Origin: GW2011-AR18 sp038046085
GTDB lineage: Archaea > Nanobdellota > Nanobdellia > SCGC-AAA011-G17 > GW2011-AR18
Assembly (NCBI GenBank): GCA_038046085.1
Contig: JBBSWW010000015.1
Location: 1-26,626 of the forward strand
Direction of reading: 5' to 3'
DNA length: 26,626 nucleotides
In this document: positions 14,884-22,029 of the stretch, piece after piece
Layout of the letters: each line of letters begins with the position of its first letter
Position numbering within the stretch: position 1 is the stretch's first letter
Notes under the pieces: generated by a model
The model's input: only the letters and a program-made list of their open reading frames with translations
What the model was told of the DNA's origin: nothing
Databases searched by the model: none
Program-made: the position numbers and the translations under genes

Positions 14884-15399
14884 TTACCTAAGCTTTGTTT
14901 TATTTATACTTAACACTAAGTACATCAATATTAATACTGTTATTACTACTCCTCCAACAAACCATTCTGCTTTAAGTTCTGTTGTTACAGCTTCTGTTGT
15001 TGGTTTTGTTCCATCTTCTAATATATACAGGTCATCTTCTGCATTCTCTAATTCATTTGTCCTTCCGCATAAACTTACTATTAATTTTTTATTTAATGTT
15101 TCAGCATATACTATGTATTCTTTTCCTTTCTCAAAATTATATCCGCATGTTGCTTCTTGCTGTGATGAATATATTATTATATCTTTTTTTGTTTCCTTTT
15201 TCCAGTATTCATTGACTGATAATTTTATCTCTGCTAATCCATTTACATCTTTGTTTATTTTGATCTCATCAACTTTTCCTTCGAATATTGTGCTTGCTCT
15301 GTTATATGCTTGTATGAAGTTCTCTTCTATACATGTACATGCTAGAACTATATTGATATTTATCATCATGATTAGTATTATTAGAATTAATATTTTCAT
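14884..15399 (-). CDS. TIMP/NTR-like domain protein with C-terminal membrane anchor
   Basis: A 171-aa protein: signal peptide (about residues 1-20), then the mature N-terminus beginning close to CTC, as in the TIMP/netrin-like (NTR) domain. The pattern ACTCIEENFIQAYNRASTIFEGKV, with later ATCGYNFEKGKEYIVYAE, LIVSLCGRTNELENAEDDL and four Cys available for two disulfides, is typical of prokaryotic TIMP-like proteins. A linker leads to a transmembrane helix (about 143-165) and a basic cytoplasmic tail (NKTKLR). In animals the domain inhibits metalloproteases; in prokaryotes its role is unknown, so only an exposed, disulfide-bonded surface protein is claimed. TTTTAAAAG about 25 nt upstream of the ATG serves as TATA box. 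Confidence 0.7.
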   Translation of the reverse strand: MKILILIILIMMININIVLACTCIEENFIQAYNRASTIFEGKVDEIKINKDVNGLAEIKLSVNEYWKKETKKDIIIYSSQQEATCGYNFEKGKEYIVYAETLNKKLIVSLCGRTNELENAEDDLYILEDGTKPTTEAVTTELKAEWFVGGVVITVLILMYLVLSINKTKLR

Positions 15400-15463
15400 T
15401 TACATTTATTGTTTTTTTCTTTTAAAATCTTTATTATATACAATATATTTAGGATCACTATCA

Positions 15464-15472
15464 GATTATAAT
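15464..15472 (+). promoter_or_regulatory. TATA box of the GNAT gene
   Basis: GATTATAAT is centred about 27 nt before the ATG at 15495, which suggests a leaderless transcript. Confidence 0.4.
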
Positions 15473-15494
15473 TCTCTTATCTTATTATATTATC

Positions 15495-15935
15495 ATGAGA
15501 TTTCGTAAAGCTCGTTTAAAGGATTTTGAAAAACTTTATAATTTAGGTTTAGATACTCCTGAACTTAAAGTTAGTAATACTAATGTTTTTATTGATCCTG
15601 AGGAATTTAAGTTTTGTATTAGATATAAGTATGGTGTATTCTTATTGGCTGAAGAAAAAAATAAGTTGGCAGGTTTTATTTATGCTGAAGCTACTGATGT
15701 TAAGATGAAATATCCTAAGAAATGGGGTTCTATTAACTACCTTGTTGTCCATCCTAATTTTAGGAATAAGGGTATTGCCTCTGTCTTGTTTGATGAGTGT
15801 GTTGAAAAATTAAAGAAGATGGGTGTTACTAATCTTTATTCCTGGGCTAATGCTGAATCTGGTATTGTTAATTTTTTTGAGAAGAAAGGTTTGGTTAAAG
15901 GTCATGTCTACATCTGGATGGATAAATTACTATAG
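15495..15935 (+). CDS. GNAT-family N-acetyltransferase
   Basis: A 146-aa single-domain GNAT enzyme using acetyl-CoA. MRFRKARLKDFEKLYNL is the usual start, INYLVVHPNFRNKGIASVL holds the pyrophosphate-binding R-x-x-G-x-A motif (RNKGIA), and NLYSWANAESGIVNFFEKKG is the motif B region (N, then FF-KKG). The length is typical. The acceptor may be a protein N-terminus, a small amine or a sugar; nothing in the sequence decides. It is monocistronic and read toward the exopolysaccharide locus, with its stop about 95 nt before that start codon. Confidence 0.85.
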   Translation: MRFRKARLKDFEKLYNLGLDTPELKVSNTNVFIDPEEFKFCIRYKYGVFLLAEEKNKLAGFIYAEATDVKMKYPKKWGSINYLVVHPNFRNKGIASVLFDECVEKLKKMGVTNLYSWANAESGIVNFFEKKGLVKGHVYIWMDKLL

Positions 15936-15961
15936 TGTATATATTTTATAGTATTATATCT

Positions 15962-16024
15962 TTTATATTTAAAACTCTATTCTATATTTACGTTCTTTTA
16001 AATTATAAAATACTTTGGGGAGGG
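15962..16024 (+). promoter_or_regulatory. Promoter and Shine-Dalgarno of the first deacetylase gene
   Basis: TATA-like TTTATATTTAAAA (15962-15974) lies 60-70 nt before the ATG. A strong Shine-Dalgarno GGGGAGGG (16017-16024) sits 7 nt from ATG 16032. The transcript therefore has a leader, unlike most genes in this window. Confidence 0.55.
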
Positions 16025-16031
16025 TAAAAAA

Positions 16032-17909
16032 ATGAAAAACGTTTTTATTTTGATTTTGACTATGTTGGCTCTGTTTGGTGTAGGCGTATATTTCTTTTCC
16101 GCTTCTATGTCTGACTCTATTGAAGACTTTGAATTGAGTGATGCAACAGGTGATGCTGTTCTTGATTCTAATGTTCATGAATCTAAGCAGAGTACACAAT
16201 CTTTTAGTCAGCCTATAAAATCTGATAAACCCAAAGTGATTTCTAAACCTAATTCAACTATTTCTGCAGCACCATTAAATAATTCAGGTGGATCATCAGG
16301 ATCCTCATCTGGTTCAGGAAGTTCAGGTGGATCATCTGGTGGTTCAGGAAGTTCATCTTCTAATATAAATACTAATACAAATGTGAATACTGATCTATCT
16401 AATAATGAAACTTCAAATAATAATGAAACTTCAAATCAGACTCAGCAGAATAATACTGTTATTGATGAAAACAATACTTCATCTGAAACACCTATTGTTT
16501 TCAATCTTGAAACTGTTGAGAATGGTCAGGATGCAGTTTTGAATATTTCAATAGCACCTACAGGGACTTCAGCTAAAGGTATTCCTGTTTTATTATATCA
16601 TACTATAGTTAAAGAAAATCCTGTCGGAAGTGAAATCACTGCAGAAAATTTCAAGCAGCAGATGTCAGCTCTCCATGAGGAGGGTTTCACTACTGTTAGT
16701 ATGCAAGACATGAGTGCTTATGTTAAAGGTGATAAGGAACTTCCTGATAAATCAATATTAATAACTTTTGATGATGGAAGAAAAGACAGCTATCTGAATG
16801 CGGATCCTGTTCTTAGAGAACATGGTTATAATGCTGTTATGTTGTTGATATCTAAATATGCTACAAGGACTAGGACTTCAGCTTCTTTCTCTTATATGAA
16901 TAAGAGTTTGGTTGAAGAGATGTTGAATACAGGAAGGTGGGAAATTGAAGCTCATGCTAAGGATTCTCATGCCTATTCTGTTATAGATTCAGATGGTAAG
17001 ACAGGTCCTTTCCTTACAAGCAAGTTATGGGTTGCTAATAAATCAAGGATTGAATATAATGGAGAATATAGGTCTAGAATCAATGATGAATTATCTGCTG
17101 TTCAGGATGATCTAGAAAATAATTTTTCAGTAAGTATCAATAGTTTTGCATATCCTTATGGACAGTATGGTCAGAAAGTAACTAACTATCCTGAAGCAAA
17201 GAATGTCATTGATGATTTGAGTCATGATTATTATGAGCATGTTTTATACCAGACATTCTCAGGTGAGGGTTATAGTTACAATTTCCCTGACACTAATAAG
17301 TTCATGGTGAAAAGGATTACTGTTCTTCCTGAATGGCAAGCTAGGGATGTCTTGAATATTATAGCAACTGGTAGGGAAAAGACTATTCCTTATGATGATA
17401 AGTTCAGGAGGAATAATGGATGGTTCACTATATCTGGTGATATGTCTTTGAAGAATGGAGAATTGATATTAGGAAATCCAAATCCTTCACAGAAAGGTGC
17501 AGCATTCCTTGATGGTACATTGTTTTGGAAAGATTATTTTTACACTGTGAAAGTTCATTACTATGATGGTGAGACTCTTTCACTGATGACAAGGATGAAA
17601 GACAAGTCAAATTATGTCAGTTGTGATTATTCAGACAATAAAGTAAGAGTCTTTGAAGTGAATAAGGGAAGCTTCTCAATGTCAAACTCTACTCAAATAG
17701 AGGGTTTTGATGTTGATGCTGAGCATAAATATACTGCTAGAGTTTGGAATAATAAAATATTCTGCATGGTTGATGATAATACTGTGCTGAATGCTGCGAT
17801 AAAAAATTCCAATCTTTTCTCTGGCGGTATAGGATTGAAGACTGCAGCTTCCAATGTCTCTAGTACAAAGATGATGGCTACTGAGATATTGGTTGAGGAG
17901 AGGAGGTAA
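16032..17909 (+). CDS. Membrane-anchored polysaccharide deacetylase (PgaB-like CE4) with ConA-like domain
   Basis: A 625-aa exoenzyme. A transmembrane helix (about 4-22) is followed by ATGDAV, then a long Ser/Gly and Asn/Thr-rich spacer (about 70-170) that would hold the domain off the membrane. The deacetylase domain spans about 185-440: GIPVLLYHTIV, ILITFDDGRKDS (about 245-249), IEAHAKDSHAY with HxxxxH spacing (about 308-313), and FAYPYGQYGQ (about 371). The i,i+5 His spacing is that described for the metal site of E. coli PgaB, rather than the HxxxH of most CE4 enzymes. Residues about 455-620 form a beta-rich ConA/LamG-like module (LFWKDYFYTVKVHYY, NYVSCDYSDNKVRVF). It is inferred to de-N-acetylate polymer made by the downstream glycosyltransferase. 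It is a paralogue of the 510-aa protein two genes on. Confidence 0.85.
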   Translation: MKNVFILILTMLALFGVGVYFFSASMSDSIEDFELSDATGDAVLDSNVHESKQSTQSFSQPIKSDKPKVISKPNSTISAAPLNNSGGSSGSSSGSGSSGGSSGGSGSSSSNINTNTNVNTDLSNNETSNNNETSNQTQQNNTVIDENNTSSETPIVFNLETVENGQDAVLNISIAPTGTSAKGIPVLLYHTIVKENPVGSEITAENFKQQMSALHEEGFTTVSMQDMSAYVKGDKELPDKSILITFDDGRKDSYLNADPVLREHGYNAVMLLISKYATRTRTSASFSYMNKSLVEEMLNTGRWEIEAHAKDSHAYSVIDSDGKTGPFLTSKLWVANKSRIEYNGEYRSRINDELSAVQDDLENNFSVSINSFAYPYGQYGQKVTNYPEAKNVIDDLSHDYYEHVLYQTFSGEGYSYNFPDTNKFMVKRITVLPEWQARDVLNIIATGREKTIPYDDKFRRNNGWFTISGDMSLKNGELILGNPNPSQKGAAFLDGTLFWKDYFYTVKVHYYDGETLSLMTRMKDKSNYVSCDYSDNKVRVFEVNKGSFSMSNSTQIEGFDVDAEHKYTARVWNNKIFCMVDDNTVLNAAIKNSNLFSGGIGLKTAASNVSSTKMMATEILVEERR

Positions 17910-17914
17910 ATACG

Positions 17915-17995
17915 GCTATATATTAAATATAGCTTATTTATAAATAAAGTAGAGACTTACTTTGTTTTATTGTAGAATGTTCTTATAATTGGAGG
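17915..17995 (+). promoter_or_regulatory. Promoter and leader of the glycosyltransferase operon with two inverted repeats
   Basis: In order: inverted repeat GCTATAT/ATATAGC (17915-17921 and 17927-17933), TATA element TTTATAAATAAAGTA (17937-17951), inverted repeat AAAGTA-GAGACT-TACTTT (17946-17963) over the predicted transcription start near 17966, and Shine-Dalgarno GGAGG (17991-17995) 8 nt before ATG 18004. The first repeat may also act as a terminator or processing hairpin for the upstream gene. Confidence 0.6.
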
Positions 17996-18003
17996 AATCA
18001 AAA

Positions 18004-19332
18004 ATGCGAAAGAATATTTTAATACTGATTGTAATCTTTGGGATATTGGCTGTACTTATAGGAAAAGTATTCATAGCAAGTTCTCCTAATGCACCACTTT
18101 ACCTTTATGGAATACTTGTTACATTTATAGGATTGATAACATTTGGTATAACTTTCACAAAATATAAAGACCCATACATTTTAGCTCAGGCTATTCCTGC
18201 TGAAAAAAGAAAAAAATATTCTGTATCATGTCTTGTTGCTGTAAGGAATGAAGAAAAAATAATTGAGCAGTGTATATTATCTATGATTAATCAGACTTAT
18301 AAGAATAAGGAAATAATTATAGTTAATGATGCATCTAATGATAACACTAAACAGGTTCTTGATAAATATGCAAAGAGTGGTTTGATTAATGTTATTCATT
18401 TAAAAGAAAATGTTGGTAAGAAAAAAGCTTTAGCTCAGGGTATGTTGAAAGCTAAAGGAGAAATATTTGCTTTTTCAGACAGTGATTCTGTTTGGGCTCC
18501 TGATGCTTTAGAGAAAGTTATTGATGTCTTTAGTATTGATCCTTTGATAGGTGCTGTATCTGGCCATTGTAGGGTTTTGAATGCTGAAAAAAATATTTGG
18601 ACTAAGGTTCAGGATTCATGGTACGAAGGACAATACTCTATAAGAAAAGCTTTTGAGAGTGTTTACGGTGCAGTCACTTGTGTCTCTGGTCCTTTAGCTG
18701 TTTTTAGGAGAGAAGCAATTTTTAATTATATCCCTGCTTGGGAGCATGATAAGTTTTTAGGTCAGGAATTCAGGTTCGCTACAGATAGGACATTGACAGG
18801 TTTTGTTTTAGGAAGTATTGCTATTGGTAGTAAATTAAAGAAGAAATATGCAGGTTCTCCTTTCCTTAGTGTTGATTATCCTGCTAAGGACTGGAAGATT
18901 GTATATTGCAAATCAGCTAAGGCATGGACTGCTGTCCCTGAGACTTTCAAGAAAATGTGTTTGCAGCAGATAAGATGGAAGAAAAGTTTTATCAGGAATA
19001 TTTTCTTCACAGGTAAATTCTATTGGAGAAAACCTATTCTCACTGCTACAGGATATTATCTTCATATATTGTTTGTATTGGCAGGTCCTTTTATTGCATT
19101 TAGACACTTAGTATATCTCCCTCTTCAGGGTAATATCTACTCTGCTCTGTTATATCTTGCAGGGATTACATTTGTAGGTTTGATGTTTGGTATTGCATAT
19201 AAATTAGAGAATAAAGACTGCAACAGGTGGGTTTACAGACCTATAATGAGCCTTTTATCTTCGCTGATTTATTGCTGGTTGATATTTTATTCAATTGTTA
19301 CTATAAAAAGAAACATTTGGGTGAGAGGTTGA
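18004..19332 (+). CDS. Processive family-2 glycosyltransferase (PgaC/chitin-synthase-like)
   Basis: I chose ATG 18004 over an in-frame TTG at 17989, because GGAGG sits 8 nt before the ATG. The 442-aa protein has two N-terminal transmembrane helices (about 4-22 and 30-50), a cytoplasmic GT-A domain, and several C-terminal helices. Catalytic motifs are complete: VSCLVAVRNEEKIIEQC, IIIVNDASNDNTKQ, FSDSDSVW (DxD, about 159-161), FATDRTLTGF (the TED/GDD-R-LT region, about 260) and LQQIRWKKS (QxxRW, about 321-325). This set defines processive synthases for chitin, hyaluronan, cellulose and poly-N-acetylglucosamine, which polymerise and export a beta-linked chain. Flanking deacetylases point to an N-acetylhexosamine polymer. 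There is no PilZ domain, so no sign of c-di-GMP control. Confidence 0.9.
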   Translation: MRKNILILIVIFGILAVLIGKVFIASSPNAPLYLYGILVTFIGLITFGITFTKYKDPYILAQAIPAEKRKKYSVSCLVAVRNEEKIIEQCILSMINQTYKNKEIIIVNDASNDNTKQVLDKYAKSGLINVIHLKENVGKKKALAQGMLKAKGEIFAFSDSDSVWAPDALEKVIDVFSIDPLIGAVSGHCRVLNAEKNIWTKVQDSWYEGQYSIRKAFESVYGAVTCVSGPLAVFRREAIFNYIPAWEHDKFLGQEFRFATDRTLTGFVLGSIAIGSKLKKKYAGSPFLSVDYPAKDWKIVYCKSAKAWTAVPETFKKMCLQQIRWKKSFIRNIFFTGKFYWRKPILTATGYYLHILFVLAGPFIAFRHLVYLPLQGNIYSALLYLAGITFVGLMFGIAYKLENKDCNRWVYRPIMSLLSSLIYCWLIFYSIVTIKRNIWVRG

Positions 19333-19336
19333 TAAA

Positions 19337-20869
19337 ATGAAAAACAAGCTTGAGATTTTATTTGTATTTTTTGTATTAGTGATATTTACGATTGTCTTTG
19401 CTAAGTATTACTACCCAGACTTATATTCTGATAGCGTGAAAGGTTCCCAGAACAGCATCAGGATGGATCTTGAATATTTTAAATATAAGCTGACGTTTTT
19501 CAAGGATAAGAAAATAAATCTCGCTGATGTTAATGCTAATGAGAATGCAAAATCAATTCCTGTATTGAACTATCATGGTATAGCTGATGATCCTTATAAG
19601 AATGATATTGTTACTGATAATTTCGAAGATCAGATGATAGCTCTTAAACAGGCTGGTTATAATACTATCACTCTTGATGATTTTTATGCATTCATGCATA
19701 ATGAAAAACAATTGCCTGCAAGATCTGTATTGATAACTTTTGATGATGGCATTAAATCAAGTTATTTTAAAGCTGATCCATTATTGAAGGCTTTGGATTA
19801 TAATGCTGTTATGTTTATTATTAGCAAGCAGTCTATAGGCTCAGGTACTAGATATTATCTCTCTAAAGATGAAGTTGATGATATGGTTAAGTCTGGAAGA
19901 TGGGAGATAGAGTCTCATGCTAGGGATTCTCATGATTATATTACAACTGATATTTCAGGAAGGAAAGGGCACTTCATGTCTGACAAGATATGGCTTAGCG
20001 ATGAATCAAGGCTGGAATCTGATGATGAATACAGGAAAAGGGTTCATGATGAATTTGTTGGTGCTAAAGCTGAACTTGAAAGCAATTTTAATGTTAAAGT
20101 TAATGCATTCGCTTTCCCTTTCGGTGATTTTGGTCAGATATCTATAAATAATCCTGTATCAAAAGATTTTGTATTAAAGGATGCATTATCAGTTTATAGT
20201 GATGGCATATTCTATCAAGTATGGCCTAACAAGGGAGCGTCATATAATTATCCTGATCCTGCTGAGAGATCTTTCAAGAGGATTACAGTACTCTCAAGCT
20301 GGTCTGGCAAGGATCTTGTTGATATATTGAAGAATGGTTTTAACAAGGATCTTCCTTTCAGGGATGATTTCACTTATAATAAAGGATGGACAATTGTTGC
20401 TGGCCAGGATGTGATAGGCAAGAATAATTTTGCTCTTAAGTCACTTAATGAATCAAACACTACTATGGCTTTCCTTGATGGTTCTTACAACTTTAAGGAT
20501 TATTCCTATAATGTAAAAATTGAGCCTTTTGATTCTGGAAGTGTGAGTGTTATTGCTAGGTTTAAGGATGATGAGAATTATGTAAGCTGTGATTTTGCTT
20601 TAGGTTCTGTGAAAATAAGGGAGAGTGTAAATGGCAATTCAACTTTATTGTCTGACCAGAAATTTATATTATCTGATAGCACACATCTCTTAGGTATTAC
20701 TGTGAATAAGGGTAATATCTCATGTTCTGTTGATAATAACAAAGTTACTTCAGCTGATGGTATTTCTGAATCATTGGCTAATGGTGGTGTTGGTATCAAG
20801 AGATGGAGCAATATTGACAGCAGCTTGACGATAAAAGAAGTTGATGTAGAACCTATAAGCTCATCATGA
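19337..20869 (+). CDS. Second membrane-anchored PgaB-like polysaccharide deacetylase
   Basis: A 510-aa paralogue of the 625-aa enzyme without its long Ser/Gly spacer. A transmembrane helix (about 5-25) is followed by about 45 residues of charged linker. The deacetylase domain (about 70-330) has SIPVLNYHGIADD, VLITFDDGIKSS (about 132-143), IESHARDSHDY (HxxxxH, about 194-199) and FAFPFGDFGQ (about 258). The C-terminal ConA-like module (about 340-505) reads FKDYSYNVKIEPF, NYVSCDFALGSVKI and ANGGVGIKRW, matching its paralogue block by block. The start codon follows the glycosyltransferase stop by 4 nt, with GAGGT 7-8 nt upstream, so it is co-transcribed with the synthase. Two deacetylases may act on different stretches of the polymer or at different distances from the membrane. 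Confidence 0.85.
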   Translation: MKNKLEILFVFFVLVIFTIVFAKYYYPDLYSDSVKGSQNSIRMDLEYFKYKLTFFKDKKINLADVNANENAKSIPVLNYHGIADDPYKNDIVTDNFEDQMIALKQAGYNTITLDDFYAFMHNEKQLPARSVLITFDDGIKSSYFKADPLLKALDYNAVMFIISKQSIGSGTRYYLSKDEVDDMVKSGRWEIESHARDSHDYITTDISGRKGHFMSDKIWLSDESRLESDDEYRKRVHDEFVGAKAELESNFNVKVNAFAFPFGDFGQISINNPVSKDFVLKDALSVYSDGIFYQVWPNKGASYNYPDPAERSFKRITVLSSWSGKDLVDILKNGFNKDLPFRDDFTYNKGWTIVAGQDVIGKNNFALKSLNESNTTMAFLDGSYNFKDYSYNVKIEPFDSGSVSVIARFKDDENYVSCDFALGSVKIRESVNGNSTLLSDQKFILSDSTHLLGITVNKGNISCSVDNNKVTSADGISESLANGGVGIKRWSNIDSSLTIKEVDVEPISSS

Positions 20870-21660
20870 AAATTTCGACTTTTGTTTTTATTATAGTTTT
20901 TTTATTTCTTTTTTCTAGTGCTATTATCATCTATGCACATAATAATAATGTTGATGTTCTTGAAGAGACTTATCCTATGAGCAAGAGTAAAAGCAAGGAT
21001 TTATGGCTTAACTCAGGTGCTTATTTTTATAACAAGGATGGTATTGGGAGTACAGTTCATAGTGAGATTCCTGAAGATTCCAGATGGAGGATTGCTTATT
21101 TTATCTCTAATCCTAATGATACTGATAATGGTTTTCATCCTCAGAATATTTTCCGTCTTGTTACTAGGAATAAGTTTGATGATTTTGAACAGAGTGCTTA
21201 CTTCAAGATTGATGAATATCATCTGAGTTCTAGTAATCACAGGACTGCTTCTAATGGATTATTGTTTTTTATTCATTACAAGGATGGTGATAATTTATAT
21301 TATGCTGGTATCCGTGTTGATGGTTATGCTGTTATTAAGAAAAAACAGGACGGAATTTATTATACTATTTCATCTAAGCAAATTTTTGATGGTGATTATG
21401 ACAGGCTTGCTAATCCTAATCTTATCCCTGAAAAGCAATGGGTTGGTGTTAAGGCTGAAACTCAAACTAATGCTGATGGTTCTGTTTTGATAAAATTGTT
21501 TGTTGATGATGATCATAGTGGCAAGTGGGATATGGTTCTTGCTGTTCGTGATGATGGCACTAGATATGGTCATTCCCCAATTTCTGGAAGTGGTTATGCT
21601 GGCATTCGTACTGATTTTATGGATGTAGAATTTGATGATTTCAAGATAACGAAGATTTAG
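20866..21660 (+). CDS. Membrane-anchored ConA-like beta-sandwich protein
   Basis: A 264-aa protein whose ATG overlaps the stop of the second deacetylase by 4 nt. An N-terminal hydrophobic segment (about 3-24) leads to one large beta-rich domain: WRIAYFISNPNDTDNGFHP, FEQSAYFKIDEYHLSSSNH, NGLLFFIHYKDGDNLYYAGI, EKQWVGVKAETQTNADGSV, FVDDDHSGKWDMVLAVRDDG and a last strand DVEFDDFKITKI. This pattern of strands ending in 'VEFDDFK' is shared by ConA/LamG-like domains, including DUF1080-like and polysaccharide-lyase-like jelly rolls. No catalytic residues can be assigned. It is inferred to bind or trim the polymer made by the operon. It ends 4 nt inside the stop of the convergent 108-aa gene. Confidence 0.75.
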   Translation: MKISTFVFIIVFLFLFSSAIIIYAHNNNVDVLEETYPMSKSKSKDLWLNSGAYFYNKDGIGSTVHSEIPEDSRWRIAYFISNPNDTDNGFHPQNIFRLVTRNKFDDFEQSAYFKIDEYHLSSSNHRTASNGLLFFIHYKDGDNLYYAGIRVDGYAVIKKKQDGIYYTISSKQIFDGDYDRLANPNLIPEKQWVGVKAETQTNADGSVLIKLFVDDDHSGKWDMVLAVRDDGTRYGHSPISGSGYAGIRTDFMDVEFDDFKITKI

Positions 21661-21983
21661 TAGTGTAATCTTTCATGCTCTTGTGATTCAAGTTTTAATA
21701 TTTGTTCCAACATAGCATGGTCTGCTGCTTCATCATATCTCCTGTAATCTTTAGTGTTTAATTTTTCATCTACTATTCTTGTTCTTAGTTCTCTTAATTT
21801 TTCTAATACTGGTCTGTCTGAATATGGAAGGTCTGATCTTGAGTATGTTTCTTCAATATTCAATATCTTTATGATTAATGGATCTATATCATTTTTATGA
21901 CGCCATGTTCCACCTTCATCATGCACTCTATCTCTATAATCCATTATATGAGGTGCTCTTGCTGGATGATATCTTCTTGCCAT
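21657..21983 (-). CDS. Small hypothetical protein, highly charged
   Basis: I do not recognise this 108-aa protein. It is soluble, with no membrane segment, rich in Arg, His, Asp and Glu, and has helical C-terminal two thirds (KLRELRTRIVDEKL, DHAMLEQILKLESQEHERLHY). There are no Cys residues. It lies 46 nt downstream of the NUDIX gene on the same strand and may be the last gene of that operon. Its coding character rests on composition and on the clean ATG; no clear promoter is seen. Its stop overlaps the convergent ConA-like gene by 4 nt. Confidence 0.6.
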   Translation of the reverse strand: MARRYHPARAPHIMDYRDRVHDEGGTWRHKNDIDPLIIKILNIEETYSRSDLPYSDRPVLEKLRELRTRIVDEKLNTKDYRRYDEAADHAMLEQILKLESQEHERLHY

Positions 21984-22029
21984 AATTTATTAGAAAATAG
22001 AAAAATTCATTAATGCTATTATCATGTTT

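Noticed and set aside
17989..18003. TTG at 17989 as start of the glycosyltransferase
   Set aside because: The first codons would be made of the Shine-Dalgarno itself (GGAGG); ATG 18004 has ideal spacing.
20866..21660. A leaderless promoter for the ConA-like gene
   Set aside because: Its ATG overlaps the upstream stop (ATGA) and no TATA box sits at the right distance; coupling to the upstream gene explains its expression better.
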